64,000 bases of DNA from Mycobacterium asiaticum DSM 44297 (GCF_000613245.1 NZ_HG964936.1:318521-382520), one strand, 5' to 3'; counted from the stretch's first letter, positions 1-10,141 are shown. Notes: generated from the letters alone by a model not told the origin. Numbers and translations: made by a program.

Positions 1-349
1 TGCCGACGCCCAAGTTGCCGTTTCCGGAGTTGAAGAACCCGGTGTTACCGGTGCCGGAATTCCCAAACCCGGTATTGCCGCTGCCGGAGTTGAAGCCGCC
101 GAAGCCGAACTTGTTGTCACCGGTGAGGCCGAAGCCGAACGCATCGCTGCCGGTGTTCGCGAAGCCCAGATTGTTGCTTCCGAGGTTGCCGAATCCGAGG
201 TTGTTGTTGCCGGTGTTCCCGATGCCGATATTGCCGCTGCCGGTGTTGCCGCTACCGATGTTGCTGCTACCGGTGTTACCGCTGCCGAGGTTGTTGTTAC
301 CGACGTTGTAATTGCCGATGTTCCCGCTGCCGGTGTTGCCGAAGCCGAA
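1..349 (-). repeat. MPTR pentapeptide-type coding repeat
   Basis: Degenerate tandem coding repeat of the NxGxGNxG type (for example [13 protein letters not shown]), beginning right after the conserved segment GKNGQIN of the PPE protein and continuing past the window edge. Such repeats are recombinogenic and often collapse in assemblies. Confidence 0.85.
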
Positions 350-916
350 GTTGATCTGCCCGTTCTTGCCGATGTCGATGCCGAGGTTGCGCAGCACCTG
401 CTGCCACGGCGCCAGCTGGGCGGCCGCCGCCGATGCGTCGAAGTGGTAGTTCGCCATCGCGGCCACGTCCAGCGCCCACATTTGCTCGTAGGCGGATTCG
501 GTGTCCATGATCGCCGGCCAGTTCATGCCGAAAAAGTTGGTCGATGCCAACATTTGCACCAGGCCACGGTTTGCTGCAACGACCGCGGGCTGCACGGTCG
601 CGGCCAGCGCGGCCTCGAATGCCGTCGCCGTCGCCGTCGCCTGAGCGGCGGCCTGCTCCGCCTGGACCGCCGCCGCGCTCAGCCATCCCATGTACTGCGT
701 TGCGACGACCATCATGGCTGCGGCCGAAGCCCCTTGCCAGGATCCGTTGGTCAATTCCTCGGTAACCTGGCCGAAGGATGACACCGCCGAAGCCAACTCT
801 TCGGCCAAACCGCTCCACGCTGAGGCAGCCGCCAGTAGCGGTCCCGCGCCGGGACCGGCGAACATCAGTGCCGAGTTGATTTCTGGCGGCAACCACGCGA
901 AATGCGGGCTTGTCAC
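1..916 (-). CDS. ppe10: PPE family protein, MPTR subfamily, PPE10-like (3' end outside window)
   Basis: Read from a GTG at 916 the protein begins [20 protein letters not shown], a classic PPE N-terminus, and carries the WxG-type turn (GSWQG) near residue 60. After about 185 residues it passes into NxGxGN repeats (MPTR), which run off the left edge. PPE-MPTR proteins are exported through ESX-5; the position next to the SigK locus matches Rv0442c (PPE10), reported in M. tuberculosis to affect capsule integrity. A purine-rich stretch GGTAGG lies about 10 bases before the GTG. Only the first 305 or so codons are present. Identity as PPE10 is inferred from synteny and the N-terminal match; the family call is certain. 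Confidence 0.93.
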   Translation of the reverse strand, partial: MTSPHFAWLPPEINSALMFAGPGAGPLLAAASAWSGLAEELASAVSSFGQVTEELTNGSWQGASAAAMMVVATQYMGWLSAAAVQAEQAAAQATATATAFEAALAATVQPAVVAANRGLVQMLASTNFFGMNWPAIMDTESAYEQMWALDVAAMANYHFDASAAAAQLAPWQQVLRNLGIDIGKNGQINFGFGNTGSGNIGNYNVGNNNLGSGNTGSSNIGSGNTGSGNIGIGNTGNNNLGFGNLGSNNLGFANTGSDAFGFGLTGDNKFGFGGFNSGSGNTGFGNSGTGNTGFFNSGNGNLGVG

Positions 917-1012
917 CAACTCAACCTACCCGCCGAAGGCCGCTAACGTGGGCGGATTGGATATACCTGTGCAGCGAATTCTAAGGCGCTCAGACGCTCG
1001 GCCTTAAGAACC

Positions 1013-2737
1013 TCAGACCGGCAAAGGTGCGGGCTGCCGACCCCGAATGAGTCGACCGGGACGGGCGGCGGTCGGGACCCCGTGCTCCGCGATGATCTCG
1101 CCGGACACGACCGTCGCCACGTATCCGTCGGCTGTCTGGTCGAGCCTCCGGCCGCCCGCGGGGAGGTCATGGGTGATTATCGGCTTGTGCAGTCGCAGCG
1201 CGGCGTGGTCGATCACGTTCAGGTCCGCCTTGTAGCCGACGCCGATCCGGCCGCGATCGAACAGCCCGGCCACCCGTGCCGGTACGGCGGTGAGTTCGCG
1301 GACGGCTTCGCTGATCGAGAACCGCCCCGACGCGCGGTCCCGCGCCCAATGCGCCAGGAAGTACGTGGAGTAGCTGGCGTCGCAGATCATGCCGTAGTGC
1401 GCGCCGCCGTCGCCCAGCCCCAGCACCACGTCGTCGCGGTGCAGAAGCTTGCCAACGGTGTCCAGCGAATTGTTCTCCAGGTTGCTCATGGCGACCATCA
1501 GCATGGCCCGGCCGTCGTCGTCGAGGAGACGGTCGTATGCCTCCTCGAGTGGACTGACCCCGCGGGCGCGAGCCCGGGCGCCGATGCTGTCCGAGGGCGA
1601 CGGCTCGTAGTTGGGGTTGTCGCCGAGCGGGTAGATCCAGTCCCAGGCCTGCGCGACATACAGGATCGGATGCCCGGTGCCGGGCTTGTCGGCCAGGATG
1701 CGGGCCCGGACTTCCGGCTTGCGCATCTCGGCAACGCGCTCGGCCAGCGGCAGGTCGGCAATCTCCCGGTAACTCGGGTAGAGCACGAACGGGTTGGCGG
1801 ACAGCTGCAGGCCGATGATCAGCCCGATCGGGCGGGGCAACAGCTGCGCGGTGATGTCACCGCCCGCGGCGTTGGCCTTCTCGACCATCGTGATCGCGTC
1901 CGGCCAGAACGGATCCCCGGTGTTGCCGACGATCAGCGTGAATGTCACCGGCAGCCCGACGTCTTCAGCCACGTCAAAGACGGTCTGCAGCACGGGTTGG
2001 TAGCCCCCGGCCGGAATGTCGGGCACGAATTGCAGCAGTCCGCCGCCGCCGTCGGCCACGCCCCGGGCGATCTCTTCGATCTCCTCGCGGGCGGCGTCGT
2101 AGCTGGGGATCGCCGCGCCGCTCTCGGTCTTGTGGATGGTCAATCGGGACGACGCGAATCCCAGCGCCCCGACCTCGATGGCCTCCTGGGCCAGTCGCCG
2201 CATTGTCGCCAGATCCTCCGGCGTGGCCGGCTCGCGGTCCGCGCCGCGCTGGCCCATCACGAACACCCGTAGCGGCGAATGCGGCAGATACGCAGCGACA
2301 TCGATATCGCGCTCGCCCGCCTCCAGCGCGTCCATGAACTCCGGGAACGTCTCCCACGTCCACGGCAGACCGTCGGTCATCACCACGCCGGGGATGTCCT
2401 CCACGCCGGCCATCACGTCGACCAGGACGTCGTGATCTTCCTGACGACACGGCGCGAAGCCGACCCCGCAGTTGCCCATCACCACCGTGGTCACCCCGTG
2501 CGCCGAGGACGGTGTCAGCCGGTCCGACCAGATGGCCTGGCCGTCGTAATGGGTGTGCAGATCGACGAAGCCCGGAGTGACCAGCAGGCCGGTGGCATCG
2601 ATCTCCCGGGCCGCCTCGCCACGCACGGTGCCCACCGCCGCGATGAGACCGTCCCGCACGGCTACATCGCCGACGTACGGCTCACCTCCGGAACCGTCGA
2701 CGATGGTGCCGTTGCGGATGAAAAGGTCATAGTTCAC
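1013..2737 (-). CDS. amidohydrolase family protein, N-acyl-D-amino-acid deacylase-like
   Basis: 574 residues. The N-terminus has the amidohydrolase beta-sandwich start, then the metal-binding HTHYDGQ (H61, H63) and GNCGVGF with a cysteine at about residue 90. In D-aminoacylases that cysteine takes the place of the usual carboxylated lysine as a metal ligand. The family hydrolyses N-acyl-D-amino acids and related amides in the cytosol; the true substrate cannot be read from sequence. It stands divergently from a VOC-fold gene (47 bases between starts) and upstream of the PPE gene on the same strand. Neither gene sits here in M. tuberculosis, so this pair is an accessory insertion or a retained ancestral block. 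At 574 residues it is longer than classic D-aminoacylases (about 480). Confidence 0.85.
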   Translation of the reverse strand: MNYDLFIRNGTIVDGSGGEPYVGDVAVRDGLIAAVGTVRGEAAREIDATGLLVTPGFVDLHTHYDGQAIWSDRLTPSSAHGVTTVVMGNCGVGFAPCRQEDHDVLVDVMAGVEDIPGVVMTDGLPWTWETFPEFMDALEAGERDIDVAAYLPHSPLRVFVMGQRGADREPATPEDLATMRRLAQEAIEVGALGFASSRLTIHKTESGAAIPSYDAAREEIEEIARGVADGGGGLLQFVPDIPAGGYQPVLQTVFDVAEDVGLPVTFTLIVGNTGDPFWPDAITMVEKANAAGGDITAQLLPRPIGLIIGLQLSANPFVLYPSYREIADLPLAERVAEMRKPEVRARILADKPGTGHPILYVAQAWDWIYPLGDNPNYEPSPSDSIGARARARGVSPLEEAYDRLLDDDGRAMLMVAMSNLENNSLDTVGKLLHRDDVVLGLGDGGAHYGMICDASYSTYFLAHWARDRASGRFSISEAVRELTAVPARVAGLFDRGRIGVGYKADLNVIDHAALRLHKPIITHDLPAGGRRLDQTADGYVATVVSGEIIAEHGVPTAARPGRLIRGRQPAPLPV

Positions 2738-2784
2738 CTAAACAATCTACGACCGTGTCGGTGCCTCGTGCCAGGATCGGCCTT

Positions 2785-3156
2785 GTGATCGATCACTTCG
2801 GTATCAACTGCGCCGACTACCCCAAATCGCAGCACTTCTACGACACCGTGCTCGGCGTGCTCGGCTATTCACGGCAGCTGGATTTCGGCGAGGCCATCGG
2901 CTACGGCCGCGACGGTCATCCGGCGTTCTGGATCGCCGACGGTACGGGCCTGGGGCCCAACCGGGAAATCCATGTCGCGTTCCAGGCCGCCGGTGAGGAC
3001 GAGGTGCGCGCCTTCCACGATGCGGCCGTCGGCCTCGGCGCCGAGTCGCTGCATGCGCCGCGGCTCTGGCCGGAATACCACCCGGGCTACTTCGGCGCCT
3101 TCGTACGCGACCCCGACGGCAACAACGTCGAGGCGGTCTGGCACGGCGGCCCGTAG
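2785..3156 (+). CDS. VOC (glyoxalase/bleomycin-resistance fold) protein
   Basis: Single-domain VOC protein of 123 residues. It starts with MIDHFGINCADY, where the histidine is the usual first metal ligand, and ends with RDPDGNNVEAVWHG, the second typical ligand segment. A GTG 30 bases upstream (2755) is also in frame, but VOC domains begin directly at the IDH motif, so I prefer 2785. Members are metalloenzymes or antibiotic-binding proteins; no substrate can be assigned. It is followed 10 bases later by the DinB-like gene and may be co-transcribed with it. Confidence 0.8.
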   Translation: MIDHFGINCADYPKSQHFYDTVLGVLGYSRQLDFGEAIGYGRDGHPAFWIADGTGLGPNREIHVAFQAAGEDEVRAFHDAAVGLGAESLHAPRLWPEYHPGYFGAFVRDPDGNNVEAVWHGGP

Positions 3157-3166
3157 GGTCGGGTAG

Positions 3167-3685
3167 ATGGCCACCTCTGATGCCGCTGCCGCGCAGGAAC
3201 TCCTGCGGGACGCGTTCACCCGACTGATCGAGCACGCCGACGAGGTCACCGACGGCCTCAGCGACGCGGTCGCCGACTACCGCCCGGCGCCCAACGCCAA
3301 CAGCATCGCCTGGCTGGTGTGGCACAGCGCGCGGGTACAGGACATTCAGCTGGCCGACATCGCCGGCGTCGAACAGGTGTGGCACCGCGACGGCTGGGTG
3401 GACCGGTTCGGGCTCGACCTGCCGCGCAACGACACCGGCTATGGGCACAGCCCCGACGACGTGGCCAAGGTGCATGCCCCCGCCGAGCTCCTGGCCGGGT
3501 ACTACCGCGCGGTGCACGAGCTCACGCTGGAGTACGTCGCCGGGGTGACCCCGGACGAACTCGCACGCGTTGTGGACACCAATTGGGATCCGCCGGTGAC
3601 GGCGAGCGCGCGGCTGATCAGCATCATCGACGACTGCGCACAGCACCTCGGGCAGGCGGCGTACCTACGGGGCATCGCACAGTAG
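3167..3685 (+). CDS. DinB/DUF664 family protein, mycothiol-dependent metalloenzyme fold (Rv0443-like)
   Basis: 172-residue helical-bundle protein with the DinB-superfamily signature: a WLVWHSARVQD segment (H53 in a WHxxR pattern) and a C-terminal AQHLGQAAYLRG segment (H160). Many actinobacterial members are mycothiol-dependent detoxifying metalloenzymes; that activity is inference here. Position between the PPE gene and rskA matches Rv0443. Spacing to both neighbours on this strand is about 10 bases, which suggests one transcript from the VOC gene to the downstream membrane protein. Confidence 0.82.
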   Translation: MATSDAAAAQELLRDAFTRLIEHADEVTDGLSDAVADYRPAPNANSIAWLVWHSARVQDIQLADIAGVEQVWHRDGWVDRFGLDLPRNDTGYGHSPDDVAKVHAPAELLAGYYRAVHELTLEYVAGVTPDELARVVDTNWDPPVTASARLISIIDDCAQHLGQAAYLRGIAQ

Positions 3686-3694
3686 ATTCCTCGC

Positions 3695-4549
3695 GTGCGC
3701 TTCCTCGGGGCCCTGGTCTGCTGGCTGGCCGCTACCGTTGCGCTGGCTGTCGCCGTCCCCGCGGTGTGGGCGCAGTACCACGTCGTCGACGAGGACGGCT
3801 ACACGCTACTGGCCGAACGTGCCGCGCAGGATCCCAATCTCCAGGCGGCCATGGCGGCTGAACTGACCGCCCGGGCCACGGCCCTCATCGCCGAGCGCAG
3901 CGGCGGAACCGCGTCGGTGGACAGCTCGCGGATCCGCTTCGTCGCGAACGTCTTCACCAGCGGCCCGGCGTTCCCCCCGCTGTTCGCCCAGGTGAACCGG
4001 GCAGCGCACCGATGGCTGTTCAGCGCTCCGCAAGCCGGCGGCGATCAGTTGGTCATCGACGTGGCCCCGATGCTCAAAGACAGCTCGCTGCAGGAGACAT
4101 TGAACGGCTACCACGTCACTGTGCCCGAAACCTTGACGGTCCCGCTGACTGTCACCGATGTCCAGCCGCTGCGGCAGGGCGAACTGCACCGGTGGGGCGT
4201 GTGGGGTCCGTGGTTGAGCCACGGCGCGGCCGCTGTCTGCGTGGTGTCCGGGTTGCTGACGTTGCTGCTGGCGCGCCGCCGGGGCAAGGCGCTCACCGGA
4301 CTGGGCATCTCGGCATTGCTTGCCGGCGCGGCCGGATGGGCTGGCCTGGAGATGGCCACCCGCTACCTCAACGTGGCGCTCAACCGGACCACGGGCGACA
4401 TTCGTCGGGTCGCCGACGTGCTGGTCGGGCACGCCGAAAGCAGCCTGCACCTCTGGTTCAACCTGACTCTGGGTGCCGGCGTGGGTCTGGTGCTGCTCGG
4501 CGTGCTGGTGGCGGTGACGGGCGGCCTAGCCGGACGCCGTACTAGCTGA
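3695..4549 (+). CDS. membrane protein of unknown function
   Basis: 284 residues from GTG. The N-terminal hydrophobic segment (residues 1-26) is a signal anchor, followed by an extracytoplasmic region of about 140 residues. Then come a membrane segment around 171-190, a second around 200-220 and a C-terminal one around 256-276. No catalytic motif seen. Its stop lies 8 bases inside the converging rskA gene, so the two 3' ends overlap. I do not recognise it as a named family and see no counterpart at this place in M. tuberculosis. Confidence 0.75.
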   Translation: MRFLGALVCWLAATVALAVAVPAVWAQYHVVDEDGYTLLAERAAQDPNLQAAMAAELTARATALIAERSGGTASVDSSRIRFVANVFTSGPAFPPLFAQVNRAAHRWLFSAPQAGGDQLVIDVAPMLKDSSLQETLNGYHVTVPETLTVPLTVTDVQPLRQGELHRWGVWGPWLSHGAAAVCVVSGLLTLLLARRRGKALTGLGISALLAGAAGWAGLEMATRYLNVALNRTTGDIRRVADVLVGHAESSLHLWFNLTLGAGVGLVLLGVLVAVTGGLAGRRTS

Positions 4550-5246
4550 GCGGCAGCTCGGCCAGCATGGTGCCGGTGGGCTGTGCTGATCCGGTGCCGG
4601 GCTCGACGGTGAACGCCAGGCCCGTTGCGCTGCCCAGATCATCCAGCATCGCTTTCGTCGACGGTGACACAGCGGCAGTACCCATGGTGCCGGCCGACGT
4701 CGGGCCGTTGGCTCCGACCAGCCACATCTGGTACACCGTGCCTGGCGCGGGCGGCGGGACGTTGTTCATCACCAGAACGGCGGCATTGCGGTCTCGGGAG
4801 AACATGACTGTCGCCGTCCCGGGACCAAGCGGTCGGGAAACCGTGCGCACATCCGGCGCCGCCAGCACTTGCTCGGCCATCGTCGGTTTAGCGGGCGGCC
4901 GAGTCAACGTCCCTAGACCGAACGCGCCCAGTCCGATCACGACCGCCGCGGCGGCCGCGAGGATGGTGTTTCGCCATCGAGTTTGGCGGCCGGCATCGGG
5001 CTTCGCGGAGGCGGCTCCGGCCAGGACCGCCGCGCGCAGCCGGTCCGGCGGCTCGGCGGCGTTGGCGGAAGCCACCAAGGCCATTGTCTCGCGCACGGCA
5101 CGCACCTCCTCGTGAAAGGCAGCCGCGAGCGGGCCGGGTGCCGCCGCGAGCCGAGCGTCGATATCCGCACGCTCGGCGTCAGACATGGCGTGCAGCGCGT
5201 ACGGCGTGGCGAGCTCGAGCAACTCGAAGTGATCGGGAGTGGTCAT
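4542..5246 (-). CDS. rskA: anti-sigma-K factor RskA
   Basis: 234 residues: a cytoplasmic N-terminal anti-sigma domain (about 1-90), one transmembrane helix (about 93-114) and an extracytoplasmic RskA domain (about 120-234) with the VYQMWLVG segment typical of the family. It binds SigK at the membrane and releases it after regulated proteolysis. The start codon overlaps the sigK stop (ATGA), so sigma and anti-sigma are translationally coupled, as in M. tuberculosis Rv0445c-Rv0444c. Confidence 0.95.
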   Translation of the reverse strand: MTTPDHFELLELATPYALHAMSDAERADIDARLAAAPGPLAAAFHEEVRAVRETMALVASANAAEPPDRLRAAVLAGAASAKPDAGRQTRWRNTILAAAAAVVIGLGAFGLGTLTRPPAKPTMAEQVLAAPDVRTVSRPLGPGTATVMFSRDRNAAVLVMNNVPPPAPGTVYQMWLVGANGPTSAGTMGTAAVSPSTKAMLDDLGSATGLAFTVEPGTGSAQPTGTMLAELPLS

Positions 5247-5806
5247 GACACGTCCAGACAGTTGCGGAGGCCACGTAGCGCATCACGCATGCGCGACTTG
5301 ATCGTCGAGAGGTTCGCGGCCAGCCGCTGCGACACTTCGGCGTATGTGAGCCCGCCGTAATAGGCCATCTCGATGCACTGGCGCTGCGTGTCGGTCAACC
5401 CTTCCAGACATTGCAGCACGCGGCGCCGCTCGTCGCCGGCGATTGCCGAGTCCGCGACCACATCGGCGGCGGGCTCGAGATTGGTTACGCCATAACGTGT
5501 TTCGCGTTGACTGCCGGCCTGCTCACTGCGTACCCGGTCGATGGCGCGCCGATGCGCCATGGTCAACAGCCAGGCCAGCGCGGAGCCCCTGGCCGAATCG
5601 AAGTCAGCCGCCGTACGCCACACCTCGAGGTAGATCTCCTGGGTGGTCTCCTCGCTGTACCCGCCATCACGCAACACCCTGGTCACCAGTCCGTACACCC
5701 GGGTCTTGGTCTGGTCGTAGAACGCGGCGAACGCGGCGTTGTCCCCGCGGGCGACCCGGCGCAGCAAGGCGTCCAGGTCGCTGCTGGTCTGCAGGGGTCC
5801 ATCCAT
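5243..5806 (-). CDS. sigK: ECF RNA polymerase sigma factor SigK
   Basis: 187-residue ECF sigma factor. Region 2 spans about 23-95 ([30 protein letters not shown]) and region 4 about 125-180 ([26 protein letters not shown]). In M. tuberculosis SigK directs expression of the antigens MPT70 and MPT83 and of its own operon. Here it follows the DUF1365 gene by 21 bases and precedes rskA with a 4-base overlap. No separate promoter space exists, so it is probably transcribed from the SigK-type promoter at 6510-6536. Confidence 0.95.
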   Translation of the reverse strand: MDGPLQTSSDLDALLRRVARGDNAAFAAFYDQTKTRVYGLVTRVLRDGGYSEETTQEIYLEVWRTAADFDSARGSALAWLLTMAHRRAIDRVRSEQAGSQRETRYGVTNLEPAADVVADSAIAGDERRRVLQCLEGLTDTQRQCIEMAYYGGLTYAEVSQRLAANLSTIKSRMRDALRGLRNCLDVS

Positions 5807-5827
5807 CGCTCGGTAGCCTAGCCCGAC

Positions 5828-6502
5828 TCATTGCCGCACCACTGGAACCCGGCGTAGCCAGGCTTTGAATCCCTGCATTCGGACGCGGGAAGTCACGATC
5901 AGCGGCGCCAGCGGCGAAAGGAGATGCAGGACCGCGATTCGCGATGCCGGCGCCGGCAAGCGCTCACCGCGTAGCGCAGCGGTGAACGTCAGTCGGCGAC
6001 CATGGTGCCGCGATACCCGGATGTCCACCGCCCGCCCGGGTTGCGGCGCCGAAACCAGGTAGTGGGGCGCCCCCGGATTCAGCGAGACCGACGACTGCTC
6101 GCGGACCAACACCAGGCCGTCGGCGGGCGGTAGCAGGTACGTGCGGCGACCGCCATGGCCGTCGTGCATGTCGGCCACCACATGGCGTAGTTGACCGGCA
6201 CGGTCATGGCACCAGAAGATGCTCAACGGGTTGGCGGCGTAACCGAATCCGCTCGCCTGCAGGAGGGCAGTGATGGGTCCGTCGGGTAGCGCGATATCCC
6301 GATCGGCGAATAGCCCTTCCAGTCGTTGGCGTAGCGAGCCGTCAAGGCGTGCGAATGGCCGCACCCACCACGGCAGGCGAGGAAGTCGGTCGATGTCCAC
6401 ATACCAGCTGTAACTGCGGTATTCGACCGACCGGTGCACCGGGACGCGGCGCGCGTGCCTGATGGTGGTCCTATACACCACGGGCGCCGCTGTCTGCTGC
6501 AT
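5828..6502 (-). CDS. DUF1365 family protein (Rv0448c-like), SigK operon member
   Basis: 224 residues. It has the family hallmarks HARRVPVHRSVEYRSYSWYVD at the start and the central segment GFGYAANPLSIFWCHD. In M. tuberculosis this gene lies between ufaA1 and an amine-oxidase-like gene in the SigK operon and is thought to act in fatty-acid modification. Here both partners are missing and the gene abuts sigK directly. A SigK-like promoter ends only 7 bases before the ATG, implying a leaderless or nearly leaderless mRNA. Molecular function is unknown. Confidence 0.88.
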   Translation of the reverse strand: MQQTAAPVVYRTTIRHARRVPVHRSVEYRSYSWYVDIDRLPRLPWWVRPFARLDGSLRQRLEGLFADRDIALPDGPITALLQASGFGYAANPLSIFWCHDRAGQLRHVVADMHDGHGGRRTYLLPPADGLVLVREQSSVSLNPGAPHYLVSAPQPGRAVDIRVSRHHGRRLTFTAALRGERLPAPASRIAVLHLLSPLAPLIVTSRVRMQGFKAWLRRVPVVRQ

Positions 6503-6509
6503 ACCCAGT

Positions 6510-6536
6510 ATTCGGAGCGCGCGCCCGTCCGGATGG
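6510..6536 (-). promoter_or_regulatory. putative SigK-dependent promoter
   Basis: On the minus strand the sequence reads CCATCC (6536-6531), a 15-base spacer, then CCGAAT (6515-6510). This matches, as I recall it, the SigK consensus known from mpt70, mpt83 and Rv0449c promoters. The predicted transcription start falls at the ATG of the DUF1365 gene. It implies autoregulation of the shortened DUF1365-sigK-rskA operon. Confidence 0.75.
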
Positions 6537-6550
6537 TCGGGCGCCGGGTG

Positions 6551-9448
6551 TCAGCGTTCGCTGCTGAGGGCCATCATTCGATCGGTGGGCTGATCGTCGC
6601 GGGGCAGCGCCGCGCTACGGGCCGGACGGGAACGCACCCGCATCGGCCACCAGAACCAGCGGCCCAACAGCGCGGCGATCGATGGGGTCATGAACGAACG
6701 CACGATCAGCGTGTCGAACAGCAGACCCAGGCCGATCGTGGTTCCGATCTGACCGACCACCCGCAGGTCGCTGACCGCCATCGACGCCATGGTGAACGCG
6801 AACACCAGGCCCGCGTTGGTCACCACCTTGCCGGTGCCGCCCATCGACCGGATGATGCCGGTCTTCAGGCCGGCATGGATCTCCTCCTTGAACCGAGATA
6901 CCAGCAGCAGGTTGTAATCGGAACCCACGGCCAGCAGCACGATCACCGACATCGCCATCACCATGTAGTGCAGGTCGATGGCCAGGATGTGCTGCCAGAA
7001 CAACACCGACAGCCCGAACGAGGCGCCCAGGGACAGCGCCACCGTGCCGACGATGACGGCGGCGGCAATGAAGGCGCGGGTCAGGATCAGCATGATGATG
7101 AAAATCAGGCACAGCGAGGCAATCCCCGCGATCAGCAGGTCCCAGTTGGCGCCCTCGGAGATGTCCTTGAACACCGCGGCGGTGCCCGCCACGTAGATCT
7201 TGGAGTCTTCCAGGGGAGTGCCTTTCAGCGCCTCCTCGGTGGCGGTGCGGATCTTGTTGATGCTGGCGATGCCGTCGGCGGACTGCGGGTCTCCCCGGTG
7301 CAGCACGATGAACCGTGCCGCGTGCCCGTCGGGCGACAGGAAGGACTTCATGGCCCGCTGAAAGTCCTTGTTCTTGAAGACTTCCGGGGGCAGGTAGAAC
7401 GAATCATCATTCTTGGCCGCGTCGAACGCCTTGCCCATGGCGTTGGCATTCTCGCTCATCTCGTCCATTTGGCTGTAGATGCCGTTCATCGTGCTGTGCA
7501 TGGTCAGCATCATGGTCCGCATGCTTTCCATGGTTTCGATCATCGGCGGGAAAGTGGCGACCATCTGTGGCATCAGCCGGTCCAGGTTCTTGATGTCGGT
7601 AACCAGGACGTTCAGTCTCTCGTCGATCTGGTCCAGCCCGTCGAGTGCGTCGAATATCGACCGCAGTGACCAGCAGATCGGGATGTCGAAGCAATGCTTC
7701 TCCCAATAGAAGTAGGACCGGACCGGCCGCCAGAAATCGTCGAAATCCGCAATATGGTCCCGCAATTCGGTGGTGATCTCCTGCATCTCCACCGTGTCCT
7801 GAACCATTCTGTGCGTGTTGTCGACGAGCTGTGTCATCAGGGCGTACATACGCTTCATCAGCGCGGTCGTCTTGGCCATCTCGTCAGCCTGCTTGAGCAT
7901 GTCGTCCATGCGCTCCCGCTGGTACTTCATGGTCTGGACTTGACCCGCGTTCTGCATGCTGATCTGGAACGGTATTGAGGTGTGCTCCATGGCGGTTCCG
8001 TCTGGCCTGGTGATCGCCTGCACGCGGGAGATGCCCGGGACCCGGAAAATGCTCTTGGCCAGTTTGTCCAGGACCAGAAAGTCCGCGGGATTGCGCAGAT
8101 CATGATCGGACTCGATCATGACGATCTCGGGCTTCATCCGGGCCTGGGAGAAATGGCGGTCGGCGGCCGCGAACCCTTCGTTCGCCGGAATGTCGGTCGG
8201 TAGATACGCCCGGTCGTTGTAATTGGTCCGGTAGCCGGGCAATGCAAGCAACCCCACCAAAGCGATGGCCAATGTCGCGGCGAGCACCGGCAGCGGCCAG
8301 CGCACGACGACCGTGCCGACCCGGCGCCAGCCGCGCACCTTGAGCAGCCGCTTGGGATCGAAAAGTCCGAAACGGCTGCCGACGACCAGCGCGGCGGGAC
8401 CCAGCGTCAACGCGACCACCACCGCGGCGAACATCCCTACCGCGCAGGGGATGCCGAGAGTTTCGAAGTACGGCATCCGTGCGAATTTGAGGCAGAAGGT
8501 GGCGCCGGCGATTGTCAGCCCGGAGCCCAGGATGACGTGGGCGACTCCGCGATACATGGTGTAGAACGCGGTCTCCCGGTCCTCACCGGCCTGGCGGGCC
8601 TCTTGATATCGGCCGAAGATGAAGATTCCGTAGTCGGTGCCGGCCGCGATGGCCAGTGACGTCAGCAGGCTTACGGCGAACGTGGAAAGGCCGATCGCCC
8701 CGCTGTGCCCCAGCACCGCAACGACACCGCGCGCCACCGTCAATTCCACGCCGACCGTCAGCAGCAGCACGATGACGGTGACGACCGAGCGGTAGACGAA
8801 CATCAACATCACGAAGATCACCGCGACGGTGGTGGCGGTGATCTTGACCATGGACTTGTCACCCGCGGTGTGCATGTCCGAAGCGAGCGCGGCGGCGCCG
8901 GTGACATAAGTGGTGATACCCGGCGGAGCCGGTGTCTCCTTGACGATCTTGCGAACGGCATCGATGGATTCGTTGGCCAGTGGCTCACCCTGGTTGCCGG
9001 CCAGCGCCAACTGGACGTAAGCGGCCTTGCCGTCGTTGCTCTGGGCGCCCGCCGCCGTGAGCGGATCACCCCAGAAGTCCTGCACGCTCTGAACGTGCTT
9101 GTCCGCCCGCAACTTACGAATCAGATTGTCGTAATACCGGTGCGCCTCGTAGCCGAGACGGTCTTTGCCCTCGAGGATGAGCATCGCCTGGCTGTCGGAG
9201 TTCCCCTCCTGGAACACCTTGCCGATCCTGGCCATCGCTTCGAAGGACGGCGCCTCCTGCGGGCTCAGGGATACCGAGCGTTCCTGCCCGACCACCTCCA
9301 AGGAGGGCACGAAGACGCTGAGCACGACGCACAGCGCCAGCCAGGCCAGAATGATAGGCACGGCCAGCGAATGGATAAGCCTTGCGGCCAGCGGCCTTTC
9401 GGTGTGCGTACGGAGATTGTCGGGATCGTTCGCGTATTGGACGCTCAC
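6551..9448 (-). CDS. mmpL4: RND-family transporter MmpL4, siderophore export
   Basis: 965 residues from the GTG whose GTGA overlaps the stop of mmpS4; an upstream in-frame extension is rejected because of this coupling and because 965 matches the usual 967. Two MmpL halves each carry the membrane Asp-Tyr proton-relay motif ([15 protein letters not shown]). Between them is a long helical, coiled-coil-like periplasmic insert (about 480-690) with the [16 protein letters not shown] cysteine motif typical of MmpL4/5. In M. tuberculosis MmpL4-MmpS4 exports mycobactin and carboxymycobactin across the inner membrane and is iron-repressed by IdeR. Downstream is the SigK-type promoter of the next operon. 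Confidence 0.93.
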   Translation of the reverse strand: MSVQYANDPDNLRTHTERPLAARLIHSLAVPIILAWLALCVVLSVFVPSLEVVGQERSVSLSPQEAPSFEAMARIGKVFQEGNSDSQAMLILEGKDRLGYEAHRYYDNLIRKLRADKHVQSVQDFWGDPLTAAGAQSNDGKAAYVQLALAGNQGEPLANESIDAVRKIVKETPAPPGITTYVTGAAALASDMHTAGDKSMVKITATTVAVIFVMLMFVYRSVVTVIVLLLTVGVELTVARGVVAVLGHSGAIGLSTFAVSLLTSLAIAAGTDYGIFIFGRYQEARQAGEDRETAFYTMYRGVAHVILGSGLTIAGATFCLKFARMPYFETLGIPCAVGMFAAVVVALTLGPAALVVGSRFGLFDPKRLLKVRGWRRVGTVVVRWPLPVLAATLAIALVGLLALPGYRTNYNDRAYLPTDIPANEGFAAADRHFSQARMKPEIVMIESDHDLRNPADFLVLDKLAKSIFRVPGISRVQAITRPDGTAMEHTSIPFQISMQNAGQVQTMKYQRERMDDMLKQADEMAKTTALMKRMYALMTQLVDNTHRMVQDTVEMQEITTELRDHIADFDDFWRPVRSYFYWEKHCFDIPICWSLRSIFDALDGLDQIDERLNVLVTDIKNLDRLMPQMVATFPPMIETMESMRTMMLTMHSTMNGIYSQMDEMSENANAMGKAFDAAKNDDSFYLPPEVFKNKDFQRAMKSFLSPDGHAARFIVLHRGDPQSADGIASINKIRTATEEALKGTPLEDSKIYVAGTAAVFKDISEGANWDLLIAGIASLCLIFIIMLILTRAFIAAAVIVGTVALSLGASFGLSVLFWQHILAIDLHYMVMAMSVIVLLAVGSDYNLLLVSRFKEEIHAGLKTGIIRSMGGTGKVVTNAGLVFAFTMASMAVSDLRVVGQIGTTIGLGLLFDTLIVRSFMTPSIAALLGRWFWWPMRVRSRPARSAALPRDDQPTDRMMALSSER

Positions 9449-9891
9449 GCGGATTTCACCAGACAGTAGGTATAGGCATTGACCTCGTTGGAAACCCGTT
9501 CCGCCTTCACCACGCCGTCCACGGTGATCCGGCAACCGATGCTGTTGCTATTGCCCTGCGCCACAATATTTCCCATCACTGCCGCCAAATTCGTCGTGAC
9601 ATGCAGCGTCCAGGGCAGCACGGCTCCGTCCACCCGCACCGGGTCGGAATTCACATCGAAGTAGCTGATATCGGCGACTGTCCCGGGCGGCCCGAAGATC
9701 TCGTAGGTGAGTTCCTTGGGATTGAAGGGCTTGCTGTTGTCGAGGTTGCTGTCGGCGTAGGACTCGCGCTTCTCGGAGCCGAAGAAGCCGCGGACCCGGT
9801 GCACGGTGAATCCCCCGACGATCACCACCGCCAGGACTACCAGGGGGATCCACGCCCGCGCCAGCACCTTGAAGATCGCAGGTCCTTTCAT
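9445..9891 (-). CDS. mmpS4: MmpS4, membrane accessory protein of MmpL4
   Basis: 148 residues from ATG 9891: one transmembrane helix (about 14-32), then the conserved MmpS domain ([30 protein letters not shown] at the end). It is nearly identical in layout to M. tuberculosis MmpS4 (140 residues). An in-frame ATG at 10020 would add 43 arginine- and proline-rich residues and run into the IdeR-like box, so it is rejected. It partners MmpL4, with which it is translationally coupled. Confidence 0.92.
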   Translation of the reverse strand: MKGPAIFKVLARAWIPLVVLAVVIVGGFTVHRVRGFFGSEKRESYADSNLDNSKPFNPKELTYEIFGPPGTVADISYFDVNSDPVRVDGAVLPWTLHVTTNLAAVMGNIVAQGNSNSIGCRITVDGVVKAERVSNEVNAYTYCLVKSA

Positions 9892-10017
9892 CGGTCGGCA
9901 ACACTTCGGCGGACGGAACCCGCGCGCACAGGTCCGAACTTGTTCAGAGATCGCGGTATTCGCACCCGCGCCAGGTCCTTCTGAGTCACCTCGAATCGGC
10001 CGCCCTCGACGGTGACA

Positions 10018-10036
10018 CAAACCAAGCCTTACCTAA
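10018..10036 (-). promoter_or_regulatory. putative IdeR iron box upstream of mmpS4
   Basis: On the minus strand TTAGGTAAGGCTTGGTTTG matches the IdeR consensus TTAGGTTAGGCTAACCTAA at 12 of 19 positions. The left half is almost perfect and the right half poor. It sits 127 bases upstream of the mmpS4 ATG. mmpS4 is a known IdeR-repressed gene in M. tuberculosis. Confidence 0.55.
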
Positions 10037-10093
10037 GTAAATCATGGCTACCGGGCCCGTCCGCCGACTCCTTCGTCCTGCTCGACGAGTGTA

Positions 10094-10110
10094 ACGCATA
10101 TCACGTGCGT
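10094..10110. promoter_or_regulatory. inverted repeat ACGCA-N7-TGCGT, candidate TetR operator
   Basis: A 5-bp arm palindrome lies between the mmpS4 and TetR promoters. It shares the core GTGCGT with the two tandem repeats at 10142-10186, so the three may be binding sites of the adjacent TetR protein. This is inference from position and shared core. Confidence 0.4.
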
Positions 10111-10141
10111 AAAAGAAGCGACCAAACTCGTTCTACCAGCA

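Noticed and set aside
15..311. Plus-strand frame of repeated proline-leucine residues
   Set aside because: It is the antisense reading of the MPTR repeats of the PPE gene; periodicity comes from the coding repeat.
1082..2272. 396-codon open frame opposite the amidohydrolase
   Set aside because: High-GC shadow frame; the minus-strand protein has clear metal-binding motifs, this one none.
6434..7669. 411-codon plus-strand frame opposite mmpL4
   Set aside because: Rich in H, Q and R as expected for an antisense shadow; no domain.
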